From positions 11,989-75,988 of the forward strand of contig NZ_JAJHJB010000025.1 of NCBI RefSeq assembly GCF_020819555.1: 64,000 bases of DNA, given 5' to 3'. Each line of letters starts with the position of its first letter. Positions within the stretch are counted from its first letter, which is position 1. Below the pieces are notes generated by a model. The model worked only from the letters and a program-made list of their open reading frames with translations. It did not search any database and was not told the origin of the DNA. The DNA comes from Pelosinus baikalensis. GTDB taxonomy: Bacteria; Bacillota; Negativicutes; DSM-13327. The position numbers and the translations under genes were made by a program. Of this stretch, positions 8,412 through 17,045 are shown one piece after another.

Positions 8412-10122
8412 CAAAATCCAAGATTTGATACTGGTATCCCTGCTCTGTTAAAAATAACTGACGATGGTGAGCAAATTCCTGCTCCCGAGAATCCTTAGAG
8501 ACTACACTATAAAAATAAGCCGACCGACCATCATCTTTAGGCCGCAAGATTCTGCCCAAGCGCTGAGCCTCTTCCTGACGAGAGCCAAAAGCTCCAGAAA
8601 CCTGCACACCTACTGCAGCATCCGGCAAATCAATGGCGAAATTAGCCACTTTTGATACAATGAGTACTGCAATTTTTCGATTGCGAAATGCTTGATACAA
8701 CTCATCCCGTTTTACTGTTGGCATCTTGCCAGTGATGAGGGGAAATCCAAAATAGTCGGCAATCCCTTCTAACTGCTTTATATATTGACCAATAATCAAT
8801 ATACCTTCTCCAGCATGTTTATGCAAGATATATTCGATAGCCTTTAACTTAAAAGTATTTTCCGCTTCCATACGATAGGCTATTCGTTCTGGAACTTGGG
8901 CACACTCCATGCGCAGGGAAAAATCCATGGGCACACGTACTTCTGTACAGACTGCTGTAGCAATCCAGCCGGCACTCTCCATTTCAGTCCATGGAACATC
9001 CAGCTTTTTGGGACCAATCAAGGTAAAGACATCGGCTTCCTTGCCATCTTCTCTTACCAAGGTAGCTGTTAAACCTAATCTGCGTTTTGCCTGCAATTCG
9101 GCTGTAACTTGAAAAACAGGGGCTGGCAGAGTATGTACTTCATCATAAATAACCAATCCCCAAGCCCGGGCATTAAAAATTTCAAAGTGAGGAAAGGGAC
9201 CATTTTTAACAGGGCGATAGATTACCATTTGATACGTGGTAACTGTTACTGGGCAGATATCTTTTCTATCTCCAGAATATTCACCGACTATTTCTGCCGG
9301 CAAATCTGTTTTCTCCACAATTTCTCTCATCCATTGATGTACAGCGCTGGTTGAGGTTGTTAAAATCAGCGTATTCATTCCAACCCTTTCCATTGCGCCG
9401 ATGCCAATTATCGTTTTTCCTGCACCGCAGGGTAAAACCAAGACTCCTGATCCACCCGTCTCTCGACCGCCATCATAAAAAAGATCAACAGCCTGCCTCT
9501 GATAATCCCGCAGGGAAAATTCTCGTCCAGTTAGATCCTTATGCCGTAATGTTATCGCTAACTTTTCACCATCAACATAACCAGCTAAATCCTCAATGGG
9601 ATAACCAATTTTTACTAAAAGCTGCTTTATAATCCCCCGTTTTCCTGCTGGGATAACCAAAGTGTGTTCATCTAATTTTGCTGTAAAGATGGCCTTTGTC
9701 TCTTTATGCCCAGCAATGGTCATAATCGTAGGAATATCCTGGGAGTAAAGATATAAGAATTCTCCAGGCACTGTAAGCTCATCGGCTTCATGTTCTGCGA
9801 TCATTGGTGGATATGCCATTAGTTTTACTAGACCATAACGACTCATGTAGCCTTCAATATCACGACACACATTATTCGGCAAAGGGAACTTCACATAAGT
9901 TAATAAAAATTCAAGCACCTGAGCCGCTGTCTGACCTGTGGCTGCAGCATTCCATAAAGATAAAGGAGTAATACGATATGTATGGATATGTTCAGGACTT
10001 TTTTCTAAATCTGCAAACGCAGACAATCCACTGCGAACGATTTCAAAATCAGGATGATATGCTTCTAGCAATACTGAAAAATCGCCTTGAACAATCATTG
10101 GATTCGTTGGATTATATACCAC
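8368..10122 (-). CDS. XPB/Rad25-type DEAD/DEAH-box DNA helicase
   Basis: A 584-aa superfamily 2 helicase. Residues 231-237 are the Walker A loop PCGAGKT, 327-330 the DEVH box, and 352-359 contain the LVRED motif that marks XPB proteins. QEEAQRLGRILRP is motif VI. The N-terminal 200 residues form the XPB-like damage-recognition region. The GTG at 10122 has GGAGG 5 nt upstream. Eukaryotic and archaeal XPB unwinds DNA in repair and transcription; the bacterial role is less clear. The following gene overlaps it and is probably its partner. No Bax1-type nuclease is seen here. Confidence 0.9.
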   Translation of the reverse strand: MVYNPTNPMIVQGDFSVLLEAYHPDFEIVRSGLSAFADLEKSPEHIHTYRITPLSLWNAAATGQTAAQVLEFLLTYVKFPLPNNVCRDIEGYMSRYGLVKLMAYPPMIAEHEADELTVPGEFLYLYSQDIPTIMTIAGHKETKAIFTAKLDEHTLVIPAGKRGIIKQLLVKIGYPIEDLAGYVDGEKLAITLRHKDLTGREFSLRDYQRQAVDLFYDGGRETGGSGVLVLPCGAGKTIIGIGAMERVGMNTLILTTSTSAVHQWMREIVEKTDLPAEIVGEYSGDRKDICPVTVTTYQMVIYRPVKNGPFPHFEIFNARAWGLVIYDEVHTLPAPVFQVTAELQAKRRLGLTATLVREDGKEADVFTLIGPKKLDVPWTEMESAGWIATAVCTEVRVPMDFSLRMECAQVPERIAYRMEAENTFKLKAIEYILHKHAGEGILIIGQYIKQLEGIADYFGFPLITGKMPTVKRDELYQAFRNRKIAVLIVSKVANFAIDLPDAAVGVQVSGAFGSRQEEAQRLGRILRPKDDGRSAYFYSVVSKDSREQEFAHHRQLFLTEQGYQYQILDFDETLAREGMGNFAK

Positions 10123-10243
10123 ATTTACCTCCTAATAATACATGCTATGTAATGGTCTTTAATCACATGCTATATCCTTATATTGTACGACGCTTAAAAG
10201 GATTCGTCAAAAGATAAAGAAGAATTAGATTCAATTCTATTAT

Positions 10244-10259
10244 TGTGACAAGCATCACA
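10244..10259. promoter_or_regulatory. CRP/FNR-family-type palindromic site
   Basis: TGTGA, six bases, TCACA: a perfect match to the CRP-type half-site arrangement. It is 122 bp upstream of the helicase start and about 70 bp upstream of a GGAGG plus ATG on the plus strand that stops after six codons (10329-10349). Confidence 0.5.
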
Positions 10260-10369
10260 GTATCTATACATGTTTTACTCTATATTTACAATATAAGAAG
10301 TTAAAAGGAACGATATGGAGGATGTACCATGATTGATATAATTTTTTAATTCAGAAAACTATTTTTCTA

Positions 10370-10410
10370 AAATAAAAAATGACCTAAAACCCCAGGGTCT
10401 CAGATCATTT
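10370..10410 (-). terminator. Terminator of the ROK regulator gene
   Basis: AAATGATCT pairs with AGGTCATTT with an inner GACCC/GGGTT region, followed on the minus strand by TTTTTTATTTT. A perfect GAGCAATTGCTC palindrome (10419-10430) lies between it and the stop. Confidence 0.72.
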
Positions 10411-10463
10411 CACTAAATGAGCAATTGCTCAAGTATTGCTATTAGGTCAATCGAGAGTAGTGA

Positions 10464-11696
10464 TTACAAATCATCAAACATATCGGTGTTAGGTGATTTC
10501 AATACCATTTTGAGAGCAAGAGCACATGCACCGATTACGCCTGAATCTGCACCGAGTTTTGATATAATAATCGCAGTTGCATCTTCCACTTCAGAAAAAG
10601 TATGCGATGCAATCACTTCATGAAAGTCTTCCATAAAGAATTCTGCTACGATCGCCAATTTACCTCCGATAAAAACTGCATCTGGATTATACAGATTAAT
10701 CATGTGAGAAGTTGCTAAAGCCACATAGTGAGTTGCTTGTCGCAGCACATCTCTTGCATAAGACTCTTTCTCTAAAGCAACTTCTACTATATCATTTATT
10801 TGTATTTCTTGCGTAATGTTAAAACGCTTTTTTAATGGATCTTCATCAGCAAGAAAAGGCAACTGGGCATTTACTTTTTGGACAAGGGCAGGAATACCGC
10901 AGATGGTTTCTAAACAACCACGATTTCCGCAATTGCATAAAGTTCCCTGATCGATCATGACAGTATGACCAATTTGTCCAGCATACCCTTGGGAACCTTG
11001 TACAATATGCTCCCCCATAATGATGCCAGCACTAATTCCTTCTCCCATGTTGATGTAGATTAAATTTTCACAATTAATGCCGCCCCCATACCACTTTTCC
11101 CCTAGAGCTGCAACTTTTGAATTGGTTTCAATATAGATAGGCAGTCCGAATTCGTTTTCCAAAGTGGCCTTTAACGGATAGCCATTCCACATCTTACCTA
11201 GATTTACAGCTCTTTTTACTGTGCCTTCACTCCGATTTAGCATACCCGGGAATGCAATTGCAATTGCTACAATTTTTTTCTCCCTATTTTCTTTATTCAG
11301 GCTAACTTGTTTAATGATACGAATAAGTTCTTTTACTGCTATTGCTGGGTCTTTCATATCTACCGTTACTCGCCCAATACAAGTGGGAATATTTTTCAAA
11401 TCAGCAAGAGCAACTGTTATTTCCTGGCTAGTCACTTCTATACCGATTACATATCCCGCACTACAATTAAATTGTAAATTGACAGGTTTTCTTCCTCCTT
11501 GAGATTGACCTAAGCCAACTTCCCTTACAAATCCTGTATCAATTAATTCTCGTATAATACCTGTAATCGCGGGCGGAGTAAGACCAGTTAACTCGGCAAT
11601 TTGCTGACGAGAAATTAATTCATTATCTTTAATAATATTTATAATCGTCATTCGATTTAGCTTTTTAACATATTTACTATTGCCAGGGCTTCTCAT
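10464..11696 (-). CDS. ROK-family transcriptional regulator (NagC/XylR-like)
   Basis: A 410-aa protein. Residues about 15-75 form a winged helix-turn-helix (ISRQQIAELTGLTPPAITGII), and the rest is a sugar-kinase-like ROK fold. The zinc signature is clear (GQIGHT, then CNCGNRGCLETICG), as is the DNMG-like INMGEGISAG loop. ROK repressors bind a sugar or sugar phosphate and release DNA. No sugar operon adjoins it; the next gene is a phosphoesterase. GAGGG lies about 10 nt before the ATG. Target and ligand are unknown. Confidence 0.9.
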   Translation of the reverse strand: MRSPGNSKYVKKLNRMTIINIIKDNELISRQQIAELTGLTPPAITGIIRELIDTGFVREVGLGQSQGGRKPVNLQFNCSAGYVIGIEVTSQEITVALADLKNIPTCIGRVTVDMKDPAIAVKELIRIIKQVSLNKENREKKIVAIAIAFPGMLNRSEGTVKRAVNLGKMWNGYPLKATLENEFGLPIYIETNSKVAALGEKWYGGGINCENLIYINMGEGISAGIIMGEHIVQGSQGYAGQIGHTVMIDQGTLCNCGNRGCLETICGIPALVQKVNAQLPFLADEDPLKKRFNITQEIQINDIVEVALEKESYARDVLRQATHYVALATSHMINLYNPDAVFIGGKLAIVAEFFMEDFHEVIASHTFSEVEDATAIIISKLGADSGVIGACALALKMVLKSPNTDMFDDL

Positions 11697-11856
11697 CTTT
11701 CTTCATCCCTCAACTTTAATTTGATTACTATGAATGAACTATTCTCAATGAAATTATACCTTAATATTAATGCTATTGCGAACTATATTACAAGCCTTCC
11801 TCTATTGCACTTCACATTACACAATGCTCTCTTAGCAATAAAGAGGATACTGACAG

Positions 11857-13044
11857 CTAATCTTTATTCTTAACTGTTAAAGTAAATACACTAATTTCAG
11901 GTGGACAACCAAGACGAAACGGTATCCATTGTCCTGTTCCTGGACTAACATATCCATAAGAATGATTTTCCTGATAAAGCCCACGCATATAATGATAACT
12001 TACCGGCAGTAGGGACTTTCCTAAGATATTAACTTGCCCTCCATGGGTATGTCCTGATAGAGTAAGTGGTATTTGCGAAGCAAAAGCATTATACAAAAAA
12101 TCGGGATGATGTGCCAATAATACTTTAAAGGCATCTTTAGGTATATCCTGCTCTGCCTTTGTCATAAATTGTTGTCGTGTTCGTTCCTTTTCTCCAATAT
12201 CTTTTGGCCAAGGATAATCAACACCTAATATATATACGATGGTTCCTCCTACCTGAACTGGAATATTACTATTTTTCAGGACATGGATTGGACTATTGTG
12301 CAAAGCTCTGCTAATCCGCTTAACATCCCGAAAATATTCGTGATTACCCCAGCAGAAATAAACACCATAAGGTATTAAGGAACAGAATTCGCTAAGTTTA
12401 ATTATCGCTGCGTCAAGTAGATTCAAATCATCAATTAGATCTCCTGTTATCACTACCATGTTTGGTTTTTCTTTTATAATCAATTGTAACACTTCATCCA
12501 ATCGTTCTAGACTAAAAAATGGTCCTAAATGGGTATCACTAATTTGTGCTATTTTAAACCCTGCTAACTCTTGAGAAAGTCCTTCAAAAGGCAACGCTAC
12601 ATGCTTGACTACCATTTCCTTTTCTGCTGAATATACGCCTTTAGCACTTATTCCTAAGGATAATACAGGTGCAGCATAAAGCACACTTTGTAAAAATGTA
12701 CGACGACTGACGTCCATCTTACCAGTTTTCTTTTTAACATTCGTAAGATTTAGCAACCTTCTTATGGCAAATAATACAGGAAAAAAGCAGAGTAAAACAA
12801 CTCCGCTGATGATCCAAACGTAAGCAAAATCAACAACCGGGGTTATCCATCGATAGAAAAAAGCGGCATCTGGCTGGAACCACCAATTATAGTTAATAAA
12901 GAACCAAGCAAGTCCCGTTATAAGCCAATACATACGATTTTTACTAGAAAAATTTTCATTAAGAAACCATTGGGTTAGTAAACGCCAATTCACCCAGAAT
13001 ATGGCTAGCATAACGACGACTAATATACTATACATTATTACCAT
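11857..13044 (-). CDS. Membrane-anchored metallophosphoesterase
   Basis: A 395-aa protein with three or four membrane spans in the first 150 residues (YSILVVVMLAIFWVNW, LITGLAWFFINYNW, VWIISGVVLLCFFPVLF and a segment near YAAPVLSLGIS), then a calcineurin-like domain. Metal ligands are ISDTHLG, ITGDLIDD, WGNHEYF, AHHPD and SGHTHGGQ, in the standard order. Relatives of the YkuE type act on lipid or UDP-sugar phosphates at the membrane surface. A GGAGG site lies 7 nt before the ATG. The substrate is not known. Confidence 0.9.
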   Translation of the reverse strand: MVIMYSILVVVMLAIFWVNWRLLTQWFLNENFSSKNRMYWLITGLAWFFINYNWWFQPDAAFFYRWITPVVDFAYVWIISGVVLLCFFPVLFAIRRLLNLTNVKKKTGKMDVSRRTFLQSVLYAAPVLSLGISAKGVYSAEKEMVVKHVALPFEGLSQELAGFKIAQISDTHLGPFFSLERLDEVLQLIIKEKPNMVVITGDLIDDLNLLDAAIIKLSEFCSLIPYGVYFCWGNHEYFRDVKRISRALHNSPIHVLKNSNIPVQVGGTIVYILGVDYPWPKDIGEKERTRQQFMTKAEQDIPKDAFKVLLAHHPDFLYNAFASQIPLTLSGHTHGGQVNILGKSLLPVSYHYMRGLYQENHSYGYVSPGTGQWIPFRLGCPPEISVFTLTVKNKD

Positions 13045-13145
13045 TCATGATCCTCCAACCATATATTTATATCATCTAAGGACATTATTTCCGAGATCCC
13101 TTCTTTCCTATCCTTAGATTCTACGTAAAGCATTAGAAAAACAGT

Positions 13146-13188
13146 AAAAAGACCTTGTCAGACAGTTTTATAATCGACAAGATCTTCT
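13146..13188 (-). terminator. Terminator of the chemoreceptor gene
   Basis: Stem AAGATCTTGTC / GACAAGGTCTT (11 bp, one G-U pair) about 40 bp after the stop, followed on the minus strand by TTTACTGTTTTT. Confidence 0.8.
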
Positions 13189-13228
13189 TACTATTCTCTT
13201 TCAATTGGAACCACTCTCGCCACTTCTT

Positions 13229-14959
13229 TTATAATTTAAACTTCTCCACAGAAGTTCTTAACTGATGAGCCATAGCGCTTGTTTCTTCTGCACTAGCTGC
13301 TACAGTCTGCATAGCCGCTGACTGCTGCTCAGAAGAGGCTGCAATTTCTTCACCATGAGCTGCAACACTTTCTATCATCGTTGCAAGGCTATTAATTAAT
13401 TTTACGATTTGCTCGGAACTTGCAACTTCCGAGGAAGTTACATCACCGATATCTTTTGTTTCTGTTACGGTTTGCTTCACAGCCTGCAAAATACTATCCA
13501 AAGCGCCTCCCGCTTCATTAACAGTAGAAACACCAGAATCTACCTCAATAGCATTTTGAGCCATGGCTGTCACTGCAAGATTTGTTTTTTCAGTAACCAT
13601 CTTCACTAAGGAAGTAATCTCTTGAGCGCCTTGATCCGATTGTTCTGCCAACTTACGTACTTCTTCGGCAACAACGGCGAAGCCCCGTCCATGTTCCCCC
13701 GCCCGAGCAGCCTCAATCGCCGCATTAAGAGCCAAAAGATTGGTCTGCTTAGCCAAGTTGGTAATGGTATTTGTAATTTGTGAAATTTGCTGTGAATAAG
13801 TGTTAAGTTCTTCAATGACTTGACTGGAATTTTGCGTTTGCTCTTTGATATTATCCATTTTTTTCACTGATTCAGTAACCCTTTTTCGCCCTTCTTCTGC
13901 TGCATGCAATGTATTTTCGGAGTTTGTAATGGTATTTTCCGATTTTGATTTTGCAATTTGAATGAGACTAGATAACTCTACTAACGCTTGGGATGCTTCC
14001 AACATGGATTGATTGCCTAAATCTGCTTCTTGCGCTAAGTGCTGCATATTTTTGGATACATCTTCACTAGAAGAAGTTACCTCTTCTGTCGAGGTCGCCA
14101 TTTCTTCTGATGCACTCGCTAATTGTCCTGAGGCAGATCGAATGTTCGTAATCATTTCCACGAAATTTTTATGCATTTCCTGCAGAGAAGCTGCCAGCTC
14201 ACCAATTTCATCTGAGCTGGCAACTTCAACCTGGCTACGTAAGTCACCATTTGCATATTGATGCGCAATTTCAGTAAGCTTGATGACAGGTCTTCGAATC
14301 ATATTGGTTAAAGTGATTGCAATAACTATGCCTAACACTAACACCACTAAACTGATGATTCCAGAAGTAATAATTACAGTATTATTAGAACCTATACTTT
14401 CTTTAATAAAGCCTTTTGCCGCATCAACGTTTATTTGAGCAAAGCCATCTAAGGCCTTTTCAATCCCTTGGGATTGAGGTGCGATCCGCTTGGCAAAATC
14501 TGCTAATTTTACTTTGTTTTCTTGGGCTTTGCCATAATCGCCTGCCGCAATCAGCCGATTATACTCTTTTGCAAGTGGCACAAACTCTGCCATAATTGTA
14601 TTTTTATATTTCACCGTTTCATCAATTACAGTTTGTACTTCCTGTTTTCTTTCAGGTCTGGCAAGTGCTAATAAATCGTTCTCTAGCTGTATAACCTTTT
14701 CAAAATCACTATTAATTCGGTTTAAATATACTTCATCTCCATAGGCTGCATAAGCACGAAGATCAGATACAGTGATTTTATATTGAATCGTAATCGCATC
14801 AGCAATCGCCATGCGAACATTTGCCTGATTGATATTTTCCAAATCATTTTTTGCATGATTTAATGAAATAAATGAATTAATCGCCATAATAATAATCAAA
14901 GCAATTACAATTGCAAAACTAGCAGCAATTTTAGCACCTATCTTTAATTTTATTCTCAT
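13229..14959 (-). CDS. Methyl-accepting chemotaxis protein
   Basis: A 576-aa receptor. A first membrane span lies at about residues 10-30, a four-helix-bundle sensor domain is outside, and a second span lies at about 190-215 (VIITSGIISLVVLVLGIVIAI). HAMP follows, then a long coiled-coil signalling domain with the hairpin tip (NLLALNAAIEAARAGEHGRGFAVVAEEVR) that binds CheA/CheW. The start at 14959 has AGGTGATG 9 nt upstream; an earlier in-frame ATG at 14983 has none. The next gene upstream is the SpoIIE phosphatase, so the receptor may report to the partner-switching module or to a distant chemotaxis cluster. Confidence 0.93.
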   Translation of the reverse strand: MRIKLKIGAKIAASFAIVIALIIIMAINSFISLNHAKNDLENINQANVRMAIADAITIQYKITVSDLRAYAAYGDEVYLNRINSDFEKVIQLENDLLALARPERKQEVQTVIDETVKYKNTIMAEFVPLAKEYNRLIAAGDYGKAQENKVKLADFAKRIAPQSQGIEKALDGFAQINVDAAKGFIKESIGSNNTVIITSGIISLVVLVLGIVIAITLTNMIRRPVIKLTEIAHQYANGDLRSQVEVASSDEIGELAASLQEMHKNFVEMITNIRSASGQLASASEEMATSTEEVTSSSEDVSKNMQHLAQEADLGNQSMLEASQALVELSSLIQIAKSKSENTITNSENTLHAAEEGRKRVTESVKKMDNIKEQTQNSSQVIEELNTYSQQISQITNTITNLAKQTNLLALNAAIEAARAGEHGRGFAVVAEEVRKLAEQSDQGAQEITSLVKMVTEKTNLAVTAMAQNAIEVDSGVSTVNEAGGALDSILQAVKQTVTETKDIGDVTSSEVASSEQIVKLINSLATMIESVAAHGEEIAASSEQQSAAMQTVAASAEETSAMAHQLRTSVEKFKL

Positions 14960-15045
14960 TTTAAACTCATCACCTTTGATCATTATTTTTCCAACTATGA
15001 AAAGATTTGACCAATCTTGAAATAGTCATTTTATAAAAAACTCTT

Positions 15046-16098
15046 TTAGCGGATTAAAATTCCCACACCCGAAGCATCATCATTACATTCACCGCTGTTA
15101 ACAATTTTTTTAGACAATTCGTGAATACTCCAAAAATCCAGCTCATGATCCATAGGCTGGACGATTCTCTCAAACAATCCATCTGTTAAAAATAGAAAGC
15201 TTTCACCTGATGTAAAATGATAGCTTCCCTGATCATAGACCTCATCTTCATTAATACCTAAGAAAAGTCCGGGGGTTTTTATAATGTGTGGTCCTTGCTC
15301 TTTTAAGATGATAAAATGATTAATTCCTCCCGCTGCATAGGTGAGAGTATTGCACATGAAATCAAACTCAAATAAAAATACACCAGCGAATTGTCCCCCT
15401 TTAAAAAAGGGCATTACTTCTTTATTTATCCATGCCAGCCTATCATTTATTGTAATGTTCTTCTTAATCGCTTTTAAAAAAAGATATTTTAGGATACTCG
15501 TTTGCAGTGCAGCTGCAACACCATGTCCCATAACATCAATCATAATGCCAAACAGCAATTGGGATTTTTCTTCATAAACAAAATCATACAAATCCCCGCT
15601 AACATAATGATGGGGCTGATAAACCGACCGGATACGAAATAATTCATTTTCTAAATCTCGCGGCAGCATTCTATGCTGCACTTGACCAGCAATTTGAATT
15701 TCTTCCCGCATTTTTCCATCAAAAGTAAGGTTTCTTATAACAGCAGCAAAAACAGGAGTTCCATGTAACGTCATATAACGTGCACTTACTTCTACTTTAA
15801 AAATAGTTCCATCTTTTTTAATATGGTTGGTAGTAAAAATATACCCCTCTTTATGCGTCTTAGCTAACTCCATATTTTCTCGCAATGTTCTCATTGAACT
15901 GTTTGCTATATCATCCGCAAACAAGGTCAAAAATTCTTCTTCGGTATATTGATACAACGTCAGTGCCTTTTGATTTATAAATAATATTTTTCCATCTTCA
16001 AAATCAATTAATAGCAGTGCATCATTGATCATGTTAAACAGATCAAAACGCTGGCAATAATCACACATGCCGCTAAAAATCCCTTGTGAAACACTCAT
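15046..16098 (-). CDS. PAS domain protein phosphatase, SpoIIE/RsbU-like (PP2C)
   Basis: A 350-aa protein. A PAS domain lies at about residues 15-130 (INDALLLIDFEDGKILFINQKAL), followed by a linker helix (QIAGQVQHRMLP) and a SpoIIE-type PP2C domain with metal Asp residues in VSGDLYDF, MIDVMGHG, LTDGLFE and NDDASGVG. Such phosphatases dephosphorylate a STAS antagonist. The STAS gene is 15 bp upstream and the RsbW-like kinase is just before that, so all three form one switch. AAGGAG lies well placed before the ATG. A CxxC near the N terminus (CDYC) may sense metal or redox, which is a guess. Confidence 0.9.
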   Translation of the reverse strand: MSVSQGIFSGMCDYCQRFDLFNMINDALLLIDFEDGKILFINQKALTLYQYTEEEFLTLFADDIANSSMRTLRENMELAKTHKEGYIFTTNHIKKDGTIFKVEVSARYMTLHGTPVFAAVIRNLTFDGKMREEIQIAGQVQHRMLPRDLENELFRIRSVYQPHHYVSGDLYDFVYEEKSQLLFGIMIDVMGHGVAAALQTSILKYLFLKAIKKNITINDRLAWINKEVMPFFKGGQFAGVFLFEFDFMCNTLTYAAGGINHFIILKEQGPHIIKTPGLFLGINEDEVYDQGSYHFTSGESFLFLTDGLFERIVQPMDHELDFWSIHELSKKIVNSGECNDDASGVGILIR

Positions 16099-16113
16099 TT
16101 ACCTAACTCCTTA

Positions 16114-16419
16114 CTATGCTTGCATCGTAAATACCTTGTTTAATCTTGTTAATTCAAATAATTCCTTTACAACGCCTTTGGCACCTGTCAAAGTTACATG
16201 CCCTTCTTTGGGCAGCACCTTCTTTTGTATGGCGACAAGTACACCAAGGCCTGAACTATCAATATAATCTACATTGTGCAGTTTAATGATAAATTGTTTA
16301 TATCCAGATTCAATAAGACCCATTAGCTTTTCTCGTAATACAGCAGCATCTTCCACATACATACTTCCTGCTAAGGTTACAATAACTTCTTTTTCACTAA
16401 TATTCGTAGTAATCTCCAA
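16114..16419 (-). CDS. STAS-domain anti-sigma factor antagonist (SpoIIAA/RsbV-like)
   Basis: A 101-aa single STAS domain. The phosphorylatable Ser is in YIDSSGLGVLV at about residue 57. Unphosphorylated protein binds the RsbW-like kinase and frees its target; the SpoIIE gene next door should reactivate it. Translation appears to begin at a TTG (16419) with GAGGGG about 9 nt upstream, which would lower its yield against its partners. No sigma factor gene is next to the cluster. Confidence 0.92.
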   Translation of the reverse strand: MEITTNISEKEVIVTLAGSMYVEDAAVLREKLMGLIESGYKQFIIKLHNVDYIDSSGLGVLVAIQKKVLPKEGHVTLTGAKGVVKELFELTRLNKVFTMQA

Positions 16420-16454
16420 TTGTGTATCCCCTCTCCATGTTGAATTTCCTCATC

Positions 16455-16865
16455 CTATAAACTGGTACAAGTTCTAAAAGGTTTACAATAAGCAGGATTA
16501 ATTTTTTTTACTAAGGTAATCTCATTGCCTTTGGTATTCCAGCAGCAAGAATCTACATAAAGACCTATTAAATCAAGACCTCGCCCATTTTCATCCCATA
16601 ATTCCATGCCGGCAGATTCTTTTGTATTTACAAAGCCCTCGCCTTCATCGCGAATAATAATTTGTACATCTTCTGGTGATCTTTCGATAATAAGCTGTAC
16701 TTTTTTAGTATTATCTTCCTTATTACCATGAAAAATTGCATTATTAACCCCTTCATTGATGGCAATAAACAGACGAAGGGCATCCTCTTCACACGTTTGA
16801 ACCAATTCTCTTTTTATTGAATCCCGCAGAATCGCAAATTCTGCAAGTGAGGAAAAAGAGTACAT
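16455..16865 (-). CDS. RsbW/SpoIIAB-like serine kinase (HATPase_c)
   Basis: A 136-aa GHKL ATPase. The N-box reads NEGVNNAIFHGN and the G1 box is IRDEGEGF; a GRGLDLI box follows. These are the anti-sigma kinase signatures. It should phosphorylate the STAS protein encoded 35 bp downstream. GGGGAGG precedes the ATG. The missing sigma factor means the output may be another protein, such as a diguanylate cyclase or the adjoining receptor, as in other partner-switch systems. The last 10 residues carry two cysteines of unknown role. Confidence 0.9.
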   Translation of the reverse strand: MYSFSSLAEFAILRDSIKRELVQTCEEDALRLFIAINEGVNNAIFHGNKEDNTKKVQLIIERSPEDVQIIIRDEGEGFVNTKESAGMELWDENGRGLDLIGLYVDSCCWNTKGNEITLVKKINPAYCKPFRTCTSL

Positions 16866-17045
16866 TACTTTTACCTCCCCATTCTTGATAAATTATCACT
16901 TTTATTAAAAACTTACTAACAACTTATCTATTTCTCTGATGTTTTGATAAAATTCGCCATTTATTTTTCAAATACCTTCCATAATTTATTAATTAATTAA
17001 TAAAAAACAAAGGATTTTAGCTTAAAACGCCAAGATAGTTTTTTA

